From: Angelakisella massiliensis
GTDB lineage: Bacteria; Bacillota; Clostridia; Oscillospirales; Ruminococcaceae
Direction of reading: 5' to 3'
Length of the DNA stretch: 64,000 bases
Assembly: GCF_900104675.1 (NCBI RefSeq)
Contig: NZ_LT629945.1
Span: forward strand, 1,912,756-1,976,755
Shown here: piece by piece, positions 43,020 through 52,290 of the stretch
Layout: every line of letters starts with the position of its first letter
Position numbering within the stretch: position 1 is the first letter of the stretch
The notes under the pieces: generated by a model
Databases searched by the model: none
Told to the model about the DNA's origin: nothing
The model's input: the letters and a program-made list of their open reading frames with translations, nothing else
Position numbers and translations under genes: made by a program

Positions 43020-46000
43020 ATGCCGGATTTTGTACATCTTCATGTCCACTCTGAATACAGCTTGCTGGATGGAGCCTGCCGCATCAAGGGATTGGCGGCC
43101 AGGGCCAAGGAGCTGGGACAGAATGCCGTAGCCATCACCGATCATGGGGTGATGTACGGCGTTATTGATTTTTATAAGGAAGCGAAAAAGCAGGGCATCA
43201 AGCCCATTATCGGCTGTGAGGTCTATGTGGCGCCCCGTTCCCGTTTTGATAAGGAAGCCCGGCTGGATGGTAAGCCGTACCACCTGGTGCTGCTGTGCGA
43301 AAACAACACCGGTTACCGCAACCTGACCCATCTGGTTTCCCAGGGCTTTATTGAGGGCTTTTACTCCAAACCCCGAATCGACCGGCAGCTGCTTGAAGGC
43401 CACACCGAGGGCCTCATCTGCCTGTCCGCCTGTCTGGCGGGAGAAATTCCCCGGGCGCTGATGAACGGGGATTATGAGGGGGCAAAGGAGACAGCCCTTT
43501 GGTACTTGGAGCAGTTTGGACCGGATCATTATTATATTGAGATTCAGAACCACGGCATTGAGGAGCAGCAGCGGATTTTGCCGGACCTCATCCGCCTTTC
43601 TCAGGAAACCGGCATAGGTCTGGTGGCAACCAATGACGCTCATTACCTCACCCGGGACGACGCCCGGATGCAGAACCTTCTGATCTGTATCCAGACGGGA
43701 AAAACGGTAGGGGAAGGCTCTGCGCTGGAGTTTCCCACCCAGGAGTTTTATCTCAAAAGCGGTGAGGAGATGGCCCAGCTGTTTTCGGCGGTGCCTTCCG
43801 CTATTTCCAACACCCAGAAGATCGCCGATATGTGCCAGGTGGAGTTTGAGTTCGGCAAGACCAAGCTGCCCTATTTCCAGGCGCCCAATGGGGAGGACAA
43901 TGTCCATTATTTCCGTCGGCTGTGCTATGAGGGCCTGGAGCGGCATTATGGTCCCAATCCACCGGAGGAAGTGCGCCAGCGTCTGGAATATGAGCTGGGT
44001 GTGGTGGAACGGATGGGATATGTAGATTATTATCTCATCGTCTTCGACTTCATCAACTATGCCCGTTCCAAGGGGATTCCGGTGGGACCGGGGCGTGGCT
44101 CCGGCGCCGGCAGTCTGGCGGCCTATTGTATCGGCATTACCGGCATCGACCCCATGAAATTCCAGCTGCTCTTTGAGCGTTTCCTCAACCCGGAACGGGT
44201 AAGTATGCCGGATTTTGACATTGACTTCTGCTATGTCCGCCGTCCTGAGGTGATCGACTATGTGGTGCGTAAGTATGGGGCGGATCATGTGGCCCAGATC
44301 GTCACCTTTGGTACCATGGCCGCCCGGGGAGCGATCCGGGATGTGGGCCGGGCTTTGGGGATGAGCTATCCTCAGGTGGATCAGGTGGCCAAGCTGGTGC
44401 CCATGGAGCTGCATATCACCCTGGATAAGGCGGTCAGCGCCAGCAAGGAGCTTCAGGCCCTGATGGAACAGGACCCCCGTGTGGCGGAACTGATCGACCT
44501 GGCCCGGAAGGTGGAAGGAATGCCCCGGCACGCCTCCACTCACGCCGCCGGTGTGGTCATCACCCGGGATACTGTGGAAAGCTATGTGCCGCTGGCAAAG
44601 AATGATGAATCCATTGTCACCCAGTTTACCATGACTACCCTGGAGGAGCTGGGGCTGCTGAAGATGGATTTTCTGGGTCTGCGGAACCTGACGGTCATTG
44701 CCGATGCGGAGAAAATGATCCGGACTTCCCACGATCCAGATTTTCATATCGACAGTATATCTCTGGAGGATCCGGCAGTGTTTGAGATGCTTTCTCAGGG
44801 CAACACCGGCGGAGTATTCCAGTTTGAATCCGGCGGGATGCGCAAAATGCTCATGCAGCTGCGCCCTGAATCGGTGGAAGATCTCATCGCGGCGATTTCC
44901 CTTTATCGTCCCGGCCCCATGGAATCTATTCCAAAATATATTGAGAACCGGCATCATCCCGAGAAGGTCACCTATCGCACACCGCAGCTGAAGCCCATTC
45001 TGGATGTTACTTACGGATGCATCGTTTATCAGGAGCAGGTGATGCAGATTTGCCGGGAGCTGGCAGGCTACAGTTATGGACAGGCGGATCTGGTGCGCCG
45101 CGCCATGGCCAAAAAGAAAGCCGACGTCATGGAAAAGGAGCGGGGGAACTTTATTGCCGGATGCGGAAAAAACGGCATTTCCCCGGAAATTGCCAATCAG
45201 ATTTTCGATGAAATGAGCAGTTTCGCGGCCTACGCATTCAATAAATCCCACGCTGCGGCCTATGCGGTGGTGGCTTATCAGACCGCCTGGCTGCGGTGTC
45301 ATTATCCACGGGAGTATATGGCAGCGCTGCTGACCAGCATTCTGGACAACACGGATAAGGTCATTGAATATATTGACGAGTGCGGCAAGCTGAGTATTCC
45401 CACGCTGCCGCCGGACATCAACCGCAGCGGCGAGGGCTTCACTGTTACGGAGGAAGGGATCCGTTTCGGTCTGCTGGCAGTGAAGAATTTGGGTGCCGGT
45501 ATCATCCGGCAGATTCTGGAGGAGAGAAAGAAGGGAGCTTTCACCAGCTTTACCGATTTCTACCAGCGCCTGTACGGCTCAGAGCTGAACAAGCGGTCCA
45601 TTGAGAGCCTCATTAAGAGCGGTGCCCTGGACGGGCTGGGGGCGACCCGCCGTCAGATGCTTCAGGGATATCCCAGGGTGGGAGATATTCTGGCGGAGCA
45701 GTATCAGTGGAAGAGTGTGGGACAGACCAGCTTGTTTGGCGATGTCCAGTCCGCGGAGGAGATCCAGCTGCCCCCTGCTGATGAATTTGATCACAGTGAA
45801 TTGCTGGCGATGGAGAAGGAGGTAACGGGACTGTATCTGTCCGGCCATCCCATGAACCAGTATGCTCATCTTTATGAGCAGTATGGTGCAGTCCGCCTCA
45901 ATCGCCTCCATGATCCGGAGGTAAACCAACGATATGATAACCAAACGGTGGATGTTCTGGGCATTGTGGCGGCCAAACGGCTGAAGCTGACCCGCAATAA

Positions 46001-46493
46001 TGAAAATATGGCCTTTCTGACCATAGAAGACAGCAGCGGCTCCATTGAGGTGCTGGTATTTGCCCGGGTTTATGAGCAGTTTGCCGCCTCCATGAATGTG
46101 GGGGAGGCGGTATTTGCCACAGGCCGGGTATCGGTGCGGGAGGAAGAAGCGCCCAAGCTGATTCTGGAGCGGATTCAGACAGTGGCACAGCGTCTGGCTT
46201 CGGGCGGGGCGGGAAAAACTCCGGCTGCCAAAACCGAAAGTGCGCCTGCCGCCCGGACTAAAACCGGAAAGGAAGGATTGTATTTGCGGGTTCCCTCCAT
46301 GGAAGCGCCTGTGATGAAAAAGGTGCGGCTGCTGCTGCAAATCTTTGATGGCTCCACACCGGTATATTTTCGGGCGGTAGACAGCGGCAAGATGCTGCGG
46401 GCTCCCCAAAATCTTTGGACAACAGCGGAACCCTTTGTGGTGGCGGAGCTGGAACGGGTGCTTGGTAGTGAAAATGTTAAAAATTTAGTGTGA
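43020..46493 (+). CDS. dnaE: DNA polymerase III alpha subunit
   Basis: The protein is 1157 aa. It has an N-terminal PHP domain (HVHSEYSLLDGACRIKGL, ITDHGVMYG) and the polymerase palm with catalytic Asp in SMPDFDIDFCYVRR and GPGRGSGAGSLAAYC. The fingers, a helix-hairpin-helix region (AFNKSHAAAYAVVAYQT) and a C-terminal OB domain (TVDVLGIVAAKRLKLTR) follow. This is the DnaE class, working beside PolC in Firmicutes lagging-strand synthesis. Long open frames on the opposite strand are shadows of this gene. Confidence 0.97.
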   Translation: MPDFVHLHVHSEYSLLDGACRIKGLAARAKELGQNAVAITDHGVMYGVIDFYKEAKKQGIKPIIGCEVYVAPRSRFDKEARLDGKPYHLVLLCENNTGYRNLTHLVSQGFIEGFYSKPRIDRQLLEGHTEGLICLSACLAGEIPRALMNGDYEGAKETALWYLEQFGPDHYYIEIQNHGIEEQQRILPDLIRLSQETGIGLVATNDAHYLTRDDARMQNLLICIQTGKTVGEGSALEFPTQEFYLKSGEEMAQLFSAVPSAISNTQKIADMCQVEFEFGKTKLPYFQAPNGEDNVHYFRRLCYEGLERHYGPNPPEEVRQRLEYELGVVERMGYVDYYLIVFDFINYARSKGIPVGPGRGSGAGSLAAYCIGITGIDPMKFQLLFERFLNPERVSMPDFDIDFCYVRRPEVIDYVVRKYGADHVAQIVTFGTMAARGAIRDVGRALGMSYPQVDQVAKLVPMELHITLDKAVSASKELQALMEQDPRVAELIDLARKVEGMPRHASTHAAGVVITRDTVESYVPLAKNDESIVTQFTMTTLEELGLLKMDFLGLRNLTVIADAEKMIRTSHDPDFHIDSISLEDPAVFEMLSQGNTGGVFQFESGGMRKMLMQLRPESVEDLIAAISLYRPGPMESIPKYIENRHHPEKVTYRTPQLKPILDVTYGCIVYQEQVMQICRELAGYSYGQADLVRRAMAKKKADVMEKERGNFIAGCGKNGISPEIANQIFDEMSSFAAYAFNKSHAAAYAVVAYQTAWLRCHYPREYMAALLTSILDNTDKVIEYIDECGKLSIPTLPPDINRSGEGFTVTEEGIRFGLLAVKNLGAGIIRQILEERKKGAFTSFTDFYQRLYGSELNKRSIESLIKSGALDGLGATRRQMLQGYPRVGDILAEQYQWKSVGQTSLFGDVQSAEEIQLPPADEFDHSELLAMEKEVTGLYLSGHPMNQYAHLYEQYGAVRLNRLHDPEVNQRYDNQTVDVLGIVAAKRLKLTRNNENMAFLTIEDSSGSIEVLVFARVYEQFAASMNVGEAVFATGRVSVREEEAPKLILERIQTVAQRLASGGAGKTPAAKTESAPAARTKTGKEGLYLRVPSMEAPVMKKVRLLLQIFDGSTPVYFRAVDSGKMLRAPQNLWTTAEPFVVAELERVLGSENVKNLV

Positions 46494-46625
46494 ATGCTTT
46501 TGATCTTAGGTAAAAGTTTCAATATACGTCCCATAGATTTGCGGCTATAATAAGGGTTGGAATAAAGAAAAATAAAAGTAAAGATGCGGAAATGATCTGA
46601 AATCAAATCACAGGAGGTCATCGAG

Positions 46626-47600
46626 ATGCAATACGAGAAGAAAACCATTGGCGTCCTCACCAGCGGCGGCGACGCACCGGGCATGAACGCGGCTGTCCGC
46701 GCGGTAGTGCGTGCCGGTAATGTCAAGGGCCATCGTGTGGTTGGTATCCGGCGGGGTTACCAGGGGCTGATCAACGGCGACATTGAGGAAATGAACCTCC
46801 GCAGTGTCTGTGATATTATCCAAAGGGGCGGCACAGTTCTGTATACAGCCCGCTGTCCGGAATTTGTCAAGGAAGAAGGCCAGATCAAGGGCGTGGAGAT
46901 GTGCCATAAAATGGGCATCGACGGCCTGGTGGTCATCGGCGGTGACGGTTCCTATCGCGGTGCCAGAGCCTTGTCCAATCGGGGCATCCCCTGTATCGGT
47001 ATCCCCGGTACCATTGATAATGATATTGCTTCCACTGAATATACCATCGGCTTCGATACCGCGGTGAACACTGTGGTGGAGAGTGTGGACCGTCTGCGGG
47101 ATACTTCCCAATCTCATGACCGCTGCTCCGTGGTGGAAGTGATGGGACGCCGGGCGGGTCACATTGCCCTGCATGCGGGCATTGCCTGCGGCGCTATCGC
47201 GGTGCTGATTCCTGAGCGGGAATTCAATGTGGATGTAGACGTTATCGACCGTATGAAGGAGACCCTCAAAACCGGCAAGCATCATTTCATTGTCATTGTT
47301 GCCGAGGGTGTGGGAGACAGCAAGCGCATCTGCGAATACATTGAGGAAAAGACCGGTATTGAATCCCGCCTGACTGTATTGGGTCATGTTCAGCGTGGCG
47401 GTACTCCTACAGCCAAGGAAAGAGTGTACGCCAGCGTGATGGGCTACCGGGCGGTAGAACTGCTGGAGCAGGGTAAGGGCAACCGTGTGGTGGGTGTCCA
47501 GAATAACCGTGTGGTGGACTTTGATATTAATGATGCTTTGGAAATGACCAAGGATATCGACCAGTACCTTTATAAGGTGGCTTACGAAATTTCCATTTGA
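46626..47600 (+). CDS. pfkA: ATP-dependent 6-phosphofructokinase
   Basis: The protein is 324 aa, with CAGGAGG before the start. It has GVLTSGGDAPGMNAAVRAVV at the N-terminus, VVIGGDGSYRG (ATP/Mg site), GIPGTIDNDIASTEYTIGFD (substrate and catalytic Asp), VVEVMGRRAGHIA and GHVQRGGTPTAKER. Gly rather than Lys in GGDGS indicates ATP rather than pyrophosphate as donor. It is a committed step of glycolysis. The 130-bp gap after dnaE holds an extended -10 (TGCGGCTATAAT), so it may have its own promoter. Confidence 0.96.
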   Translation: MQYEKKTIGVLTSGGDAPGMNAAVRAVVRAGNVKGHRVVGIRRGYQGLINGDIEEMNLRSVCDIIQRGGTVLYTARCPEFVKEEGQIKGVEMCHKMGIDGLVVIGGDGSYRGARALSNRGIPCIGIPGTIDNDIASTEYTIGFDTAVNTVVESVDRLRDTSQSHDRCSVVEVMGRRAGHIALHAGIACGAIAVLIPEREFNVDVDVIDRMKETLKTGKHHFIVIVAEGVGDSKRICEYIEEKTGIESRLTVLGHVQRGGTPTAKERVYASVMGYRAVELLEQGKGNRVVGVQNNRVVDFDINDALEMTKDIDQYLYKVAYEISI

Positions 47601-47622
47601 TCTCTTTTTAACCGTTTATTTC

Positions 47623-47663
47623 AGGCCCTCCGGTCTCGCTGTTTTCAGCGGTCTGGGGGGCCT
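47623..47663 (+). terminator. Terminator after pfkA
   Basis: AGGCCCTCCGGTC pairs with the GGTCTGGGGGGCCT strand, followed by GTTTGC. The T-run is weak. Confidence 0.6.
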
Positions 47664-47835
47664 GTTTGCAGTTGCTTTGGGCTGCCCCCAGTCCTTTGCT
47701 GATGGGAAGAAGCTTGTCCCTTTATGGGATCTTCCCTCCCGCAGGCTGTTTGGGGAAAATGAAATCAGCCGCGGCACAGAATTTGGAAATGCATTTGACC
47801 AGTGGTTGTGAGGATGAGAAACAGGAAAATTGTGG

Positions 47836-47905
47836 GTACCCTCTGGAAATGCTCACCGACATTCTGGCCCTCCCTGGAAGCGTGCTGAACTCTTTCGGTA
47901 TGCTC
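47836..47905 (+). repeat. Intergenic repeat, copy C (3' half)
   Basis: CCCTGGAAGCGTGcTGAACTcTTTCGgtAtGCTCA matches the end of copy A (24411-24446) with a few substitutions. As with A and B, a GC-rich terminator hairpin abuts it directly. Confidence 0.6.
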
Positions 47906-47938
47906 AGGCCCCTGGGACTTTAGTCCCAGGGGCCTTTT
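47906..47938. terminator. Terminator between pfkA and the Cys-rich genes
   Basis: AGGCCCCTGGGAC pairs with GTCCCAGGGGCCT, followed by TTT. It can serve both convergent units. Confidence 0.8.
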
Positions 47939-47968
47939 CCTGCTTAACAGCAGGACCTGGTCAGGACA

Positions 47969-48169
47969 TCAGCAGCTGCAGCCGCATCCGCAGCCATTGC
48001 CGCAACCGTTGTCGCAGCCATTGTCATTCCAGTTGCCGCCGCATCCGCAGCCGTTGCCGTAGCTATTGCCGCAGCCGCCGTTGCAGAACAGGAGCAGAAG
48101 AATGATGATGATCAGCAGGGTGGAATCATCCAAACCGAACAGTCCCTTGTTGCATCCACAATTGCACAT
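47969..48169 (-). CDS. Cys/Gly-rich single-pass microprotein
   Basis: The protein is 66 aa, with start at 48169 behind GGAGG and a 9-base spacer. It begins MCNCGCNKGLFG, has one membrane helix (STLLIIIILLLLF), and ends in a Gly/Asn/Cys-rich tail with repeated GCGC/NGCG units. Similar proteins in Clostridia are often annotated as chorion-class high-cysteine proteins; none has an established role. The 13 or so cysteines could bind metal or form disulfides outside the cell. It is the second of a tandem pair. Confidence 0.8.
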   Translation of the reverse strand: MCNCGCNKGLFGLDDSTLLIIIILLLLFCNGGCGNSYGNGCGCGGNWNDNGCDNGCGNGCGCGCSC

Positions 48170-48236
48170 TACAGTGTACCTCCATATCGATGTTTTTTTA
48201 TGGACAGGCGGCATCCGCCGCCGGGCCGGCTTTACA

Positions 48237-48398
48237 TTACTGGCAGCAGCATCCGCCGCAGCGATTGCAGGGGCAGGAGCTGCCATTGTTGTTGCCGTAA
48301 TAGAGCCACAGAATCACCATCAGCACCAGGATTTCCTGGCCGTTGAGGGAAAAGAGAGGGTTTCTGCAATTTCCACAGTTTCCGCAGTTTCCACACAT
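48237..48398 (-). CDS. Cys-rich single-pass microprotein
   Basis: The protein is 53 aa, with start at 48398, nine bases after CGGAGG. It begins MCGNCGNCGNCRNPLF, has one hydrophobic helix (GQEILVLMVILWLYYG), and ends in PCNRCGGCCCQ. Domain order is the same as in the gene 67 bp downstream, so the pair probably arose by duplication and is cotranscribed. Function unknown; metal binding or spore/envelope structure are possibilities. Confidence 0.78.
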   Translation of the reverse strand: MCGNCGNCGNCRNPLFSLNGQEILVLMVILWLYYGNNNGSSCPCNRCGGCCCQ

Positions 48399-48894
48399 TT
48401 GACATGACCTCCGTCTCGTGTATTTCATGACCATCCTATGCGGCAAATCCCGAAAAGGTTCGCCGGGACAGGTCATTTTTCGGGGAAAATCTGATTTTGG
48501 TTTGAACCGGCTTCTTTCCGGGCAGAATATCCTATGCAAAGAGGGGGCTGCAGGTTCCAGAGCGTCAAGGGAGAAGGAAAGCTTGCTGCTTTGGAGAGCA
48601 TAAGTGAGGAGGTCCGCTCAATAGGATGGATAGAGACGGCTTCCGGCGATCTTTCATGATGTTGAGAACCAAGGCGGCGGGACAGGACGATGCTTTCAGA
48701 TGGCGCAAGGAATGTGCTCAATCTGATGGCGTCAGATCCCCTTGCCGGTGTAAGTTCTTAAGGGAGAGACAGGAAAAACGGCAGGCAGCAAAAGAAAAAT
48801 GCACTCATCTGACTGCAGCTTGTTTTTCTTCTGCCGGGGGTGCTGCCCCTTGTTTCATGAGGATACCATTACGATGGGAACAGGAGCTTGAATC
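48399..48894. other. Upstream region shared by the Cys-rich pair and the ClpC gene
   Basis: This is about 500 bp. No supported gene is present; a plus-strand frame at 48626-48922 has no ribosome binding site and overlaps the ClpC start. Promoters for both directions should lie here but I could not place them with confidence. Confidence 0.4.
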
Positions 48895-51201
48895 ATGTAT
48901 CACTTCAGCGGTTATACAGTAAAAGCCAACAACGCGGTCAATCATTCAATTTTTATTGCGCAGCAGTTGGGGCATACCTATGTAGGCAGTGAACATCTGC
49001 TTTTGGGGCTGCTGCGGGAAAGCAGCGGTGTGGCAGCCGGCATTCTGGCAAGAAAACACATAACCTATGACCAGGTAAACCGGGCGGTGGTGCGCACCAT
49101 GGGCAGAGGAGTAGCTTCCGTGCTGTCTCCGGATGATTTCTCGGCCCATTGCCGGAAAATCATGGAACGAGCCTCAGTGGAATCCAAAGGGATGGGATTG
49201 CTGCTGGCAGGGACGGAACACCTGCTGTTGGCGATGGTGCGGGAACCGGGCAGCTTTGCGCTTCGCTATCTTCTGGACAGCGGGCTGGACAGCGGAGAAG
49301 TGACCCGGCTCATTGAGGAAGCCATGACGGCGGACCCGGGGGATATCGGCACACAGGAAAAAAGCCGTCGTACCCCCTCCCGTCCTGTCAAAACCGGTGG
49401 AGGCGGCAGAACACCGGTGCTGGACAAATATGGCCGGGATCTGACCGAGCTTGCCCGAAACGGTGTATTGGACCCGGTAATCGGCAGGGAGAGGGAAATT
49501 CAGCGGGTAGTGCAGATCCTTACCCGGAGGACAAAAAATAATCCCTGCCTCATTGGAGAGACAGGGGTTGGAAAAACGGCTATCGTGGAGGGGCTGGCCC
49601 AGCGGATGGTATCAGGCGCGGTGCCGGAGGAACTGGCTGCCAAACGTCTGGTAACAGTGGATTTGACGGCGGTGGTGGCAGGAACCAAGTACCGGGGAGA
49701 TTTTGAGGAGCGTATCCGGGCCATTATGGAAGAAGTAGTGGCGGCGGGCAACATCATCCTTTTCGTCGATGAACTCCATACCATTATGGGAGTGGGTGCG
49801 GCGGAAGGAGCTGTGGATGCGGCCAATATTATGAAACCTCAGCTGGCCCGGGGAGAATTTCAGGTGGTGGGGGCCACCACAACGGCGGAGTACCGCAAAA
49901 CCATTGAACGTGACGGCGCGTTAGAGCGGCGCTTCCAAAGCGTTTTGGTAGAGGAGCCTTCCCAGGAGGACGCAATCGCTATTATCCGGGGACTGCGGGA
50001 GCGGTATGAGCGCCATCATGGGGTGCGCATTACCAATGAGGCCATCGAGGCGGCGGTGACCCTTTCCTCCCGGTACGACAGCGGCCGTTTTCTGCCGGAT
50101 AAGGCCATTGACCTGATTGACGAAGCGGCTTCCCGCCAGCGCCTTACGGCAGGCCGGCGCAGAGGTCCTCTTTCCATCAGCCGGGAAGAAATTGCCCAGG
50201 TAGTTTCTCAAACCACCGGCATTGATCTGGGGCGGGTCAGCGAAGAGCAGGGGCAGCGCCTGTCCCGTCTGGAAGAGGAGATCCGCCATCGGATGGTGGG
50301 CCAGGATGAAGCGGTGAAACTGGTGTGCAGTGCCATACGGCGGGGCCGGGTAGGTCTGAGAGACCCTGCAAGACCGGTGGGCAGTTTTATGTTCCTGGGG
50401 CCTACAGGGGTAGGAAAAACCCAGCTGTGCCGGGCCCTGGGAGAATGCCTGCTGGGGGACCCCAACAGCGTGATTCGTTTGGATATGTCGGAATATATGG
50501 AAAAGCACAGTGTTTCCCGCCTTATTGGCGCGCCTCCCGGTTATCTTGGGTATGATGAGGGGGGACAGCTCACCGAAAAGATCCGGCGCAAACCCTATGC
50601 GGTGGTGCTTTTTGACGAGATCGAGAAGGCCCATCCGGATGTCTGCAATCTGCTGCTGCAAATTCTGGAGGAAGGCCAGCTGACTGACAGCCAGGGAAGA
50701 AAGGCGGTTTTCCGCAATGCCGTCATCATCCTCACTTCCAATGTGGGCGCTTCCTTTATAACCAATCGGAGAAGCATGGGTTTCCGCAGCCGCCCTGCTC
50801 CGGGAGAAAAGCCGGAGTATTATGATGAGGTAATGGCGCAGGTGCGTCAGACCTTCCGTCCGGAGTTCCTCAACCGGCTGGATGAGATCGTACTGTTCCA
50901 TCCTCTGAGCAAGGAGGAGCTGAGGACCATTGCCGCCATGCAGCTGGAAGAGGTCCGGGCCCGCCTGGAAAAGATGGATATCATAGCGGAGTTCACCCCG
51001 GCGGCGGCAGAACTGATTGCCCGGGCCGGTTACGATCAGCCCTATGGCGCGCGTCCTCTTCGCCGGGCGGTCCACAGCAGGGTGGAGGACCCTCTGGCGG
51101 ATGATATTCTGGCAGGACGCATTGGACCGGGAGACCGGGTGATTTGCGATACCCAGGGAGATTCTCTGGTGATTCGGGCAGCGGCGTCCGCCTGCCGGTA
51201 A
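48895..51201 (+). CDS. ClpC-type AAA+ unfoldase lacking the middle domain
   Basis: The protein is 768 aa, with CAGGAG before the start. It has an N-terminal Clp repeat domain (residues 1-145), a first AAA+ module with IGETGVGKTAIVEGLAQ and a Walker B in FVDELHTIMGVG, and a second with GPTGVGKTQLCRALGE. An MGF tripeptide sits at the position of the ClpP-docking loop. Between DEAASRQRL and the next AAA+ element there are only about 10 residues, against about 60-65 in ClpC, so the coiled-coil/UVR middle domain is missing. It is monocistronic; ctsR, mcsA and mcsB are not adjacent. It probably feeds substrates to ClpP without the usual adaptors. Confidence 0.9.
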   Translation: MYHFSGYTVKANNAVNHSIFIAQQLGHTYVGSEHLLLGLLRESSGVAAGILARKHITYDQVNRAVVRTMGRGVASVLSPDDFSAHCRKIMERASVESKGMGLLLAGTEHLLLAMVREPGSFALRYLLDSGLDSGEVTRLIEEAMTADPGDIGTQEKSRRTPSRPVKTGGGGRTPVLDKYGRDLTELARNGVLDPVIGREREIQRVVQILTRRTKNNPCLIGETGVGKTAIVEGLAQRMVSGAVPEELAAKRLVTVDLTAVVAGTKYRGDFEERIRAIMEEVVAAGNIILFVDELHTIMGVGAAEGAVDAANIMKPQLARGEFQVVGATTTAEYRKTIERDGALERRFQSVLVEEPSQEDAIAIIRGLRERYERHHGVRITNEAIEAAVTLSSRYDSGRFLPDKAIDLIDEAASRQRLTAGRRRGPLSISREEIAQVVSQTTGIDLGRVSEEQGQRLSRLEEEIRHRMVGQDEAVKLVCSAIRRGRVGLRDPARPVGSFMFLGPTGVGKTQLCRALGECLLGDPNSVIRLDMSEYMEKHSVSRLIGAPPGYLGYDEGGQLTEKIRRKPYAVVLFDEIEKAHPDVCNLLLQILEEGQLTDSQGRKAVFRNAVIILTSNVGASFITNRRSMGFRSRPAPGEKPEYYDEVMAQVRQTFRPEFLNRLDEIVLFHPLSKEELRTIAAMQLEEVRARLEKMDIIAEFTPAAAELIARAGYDQPYGARPLRRAVHSRVEDPLADDILAGRIGPGDRVICDTQGDSLVIRAAASACR

Positions 51202-51216
51202 AAATAAAAGAAAAAA

Positions 51217-51265
51217 TCAAAAGGCATGATGGGAAACAGAGCGTTCCTGTCATGCCTTGATTTTA
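51217..51265 (+). terminator. Terminator after the ClpC gene
   Basis: TCAAAAGGCATGA pairs with TCATGCCTTGA, followed by TTTTA. Confidence 0.75.
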
Positions 51266-51405
51266 TAGTATTATTGTTCCCCGTGCACACAGGGCGAATG
51301 GGCCAGGAGAGATGAAAACACAAATGCTGATATGGAAACGGAATTTCTATATATCCGTCCCTTTCAGGCGTGTTTGCCGTGACCACCGGAAAATATGGGA
51401 TCGAA

Positions 51406-52176
51406 TCAGATTTCTTTGGTTTCTGTAGGTTCTTCCGAAAGCTTTTCCCGGCTGTACCAGAAGGTGACGGGAACATCCCGCAGCAGCGCCCGTTTTGCTT
51501 TCCAGTCCGGCAGCCACAGATCCATCTGCCGGTGGAAGCGGGAAGAGTGATCGGGATGCAGAAAATGAGCCAGTTCATGAAGAATCACATACTCCACGCA
51601 TTCCACAGGAGCTTGAATCAAGGCTTTGTTGAGGGTGATTACCCTTTTTCCGGGAATGCAGCTGCCCCAGCGGCTGGTCATCAGGCGGATGCGCAGGGTG
51701 GGAAAAGGGATGTTCCAGGGCTTTGTGATGGGATACACTTGATCCAGCAGCGTGGAGAAAATTTGGCGGCAGTAATCATCAGAGAACCTCTCCAGCATCC
51801 GCCGCACCATCTCCTGATTTTGCGGCTGCGGCAAAGTGAGATGAAGCTCATTCTGCTCCATTTCCACCCGTTGGGGTCCTGTGTGCAGCTGCAAAGTGAT
51901 TCTGCGGCCCAGGCAGAGGAGGGTTTGCCCGGAAGAATAAGGGAGCATGGAATTTTGGGCAGGCATACAGCGGCTTTGTACCTGACGGATCCACTGGATC
52001 CGGGAACGCAGAAAAAGGTCGATTTCCCTTTGGGGGCAGCGGGAGGGAGCGGAAACCAATACCTCTCCGTCCGGATGGACCCTGAGATTGATATTTTTCA
52101 CCTTTTTGCGGGTGAGCGTATATTCCAGCAGCCCGAAGTCCCCTGTAAGGGTGCGGCGCTGAGATGCTTTATACAT
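51406..52176 (-). CDS. YgjP-like (M48-type) metallopeptidase
   Basis: The protein is 256 aa, with start at 52176 behind GAAAGGAG. The zinc motif HELAHFLHPDHSSRF lies at about residue 205, and SRWGSC, typical of the YgjP/DUF45 family, is at about 170. The N-terminal half is a beta domain (VKNINLRVHPDGEVLVSAP). It is a predicted cytoplasmic zinc peptidase of unknown substrate. It is a single-gene unit. Confidence 0.88.
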   Translation of the reverse strand: MYKASQRRTLTGDFGLLEYTLTRKKVKNINLRVHPDGEVLVSAPSRCPQREIDLFLRSRIQWIRQVQSRCMPAQNSMLPYSSGQTLLCLGRRITLQLHTGPQRVEMEQNELHLTLPQPQNQEMVRRMLERFSDDYCRQIFSTLLDQVYPITKPWNIPFPTLRIRLMTSRWGSCIPGKRVITLNKALIQAPVECVEYVILHELAHFLHPDHSSRFHRQMDLWLPDWKAKRALLRDVPVTFWYSREKLSEEPTETKEI

Positions 52177-52290
52177 AGGAGCTCCTTTCGGAAAGCGGGT
52201 TTTGATGCGGAAAAGAGACGGCAATACATCAGGTATTGCCGCCTCAGACTGTAAAAAAACCTATTTGAAGAGACAAATAAAATTCATGAC

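Noticed and set aside
42474-45302. 942-codon open frame on the minus strand inside whiA/dnaE
   Set aside because: It is a shadow of GC-rich codon usage in dnaE; no ribosome binding site and no protein-like composition.
48626-48922. 98-codon plus-strand frame before the ClpC gene
   Set aside because: No ribosome binding site, overlaps the ClpC start, and the sequence has no recognisable features.
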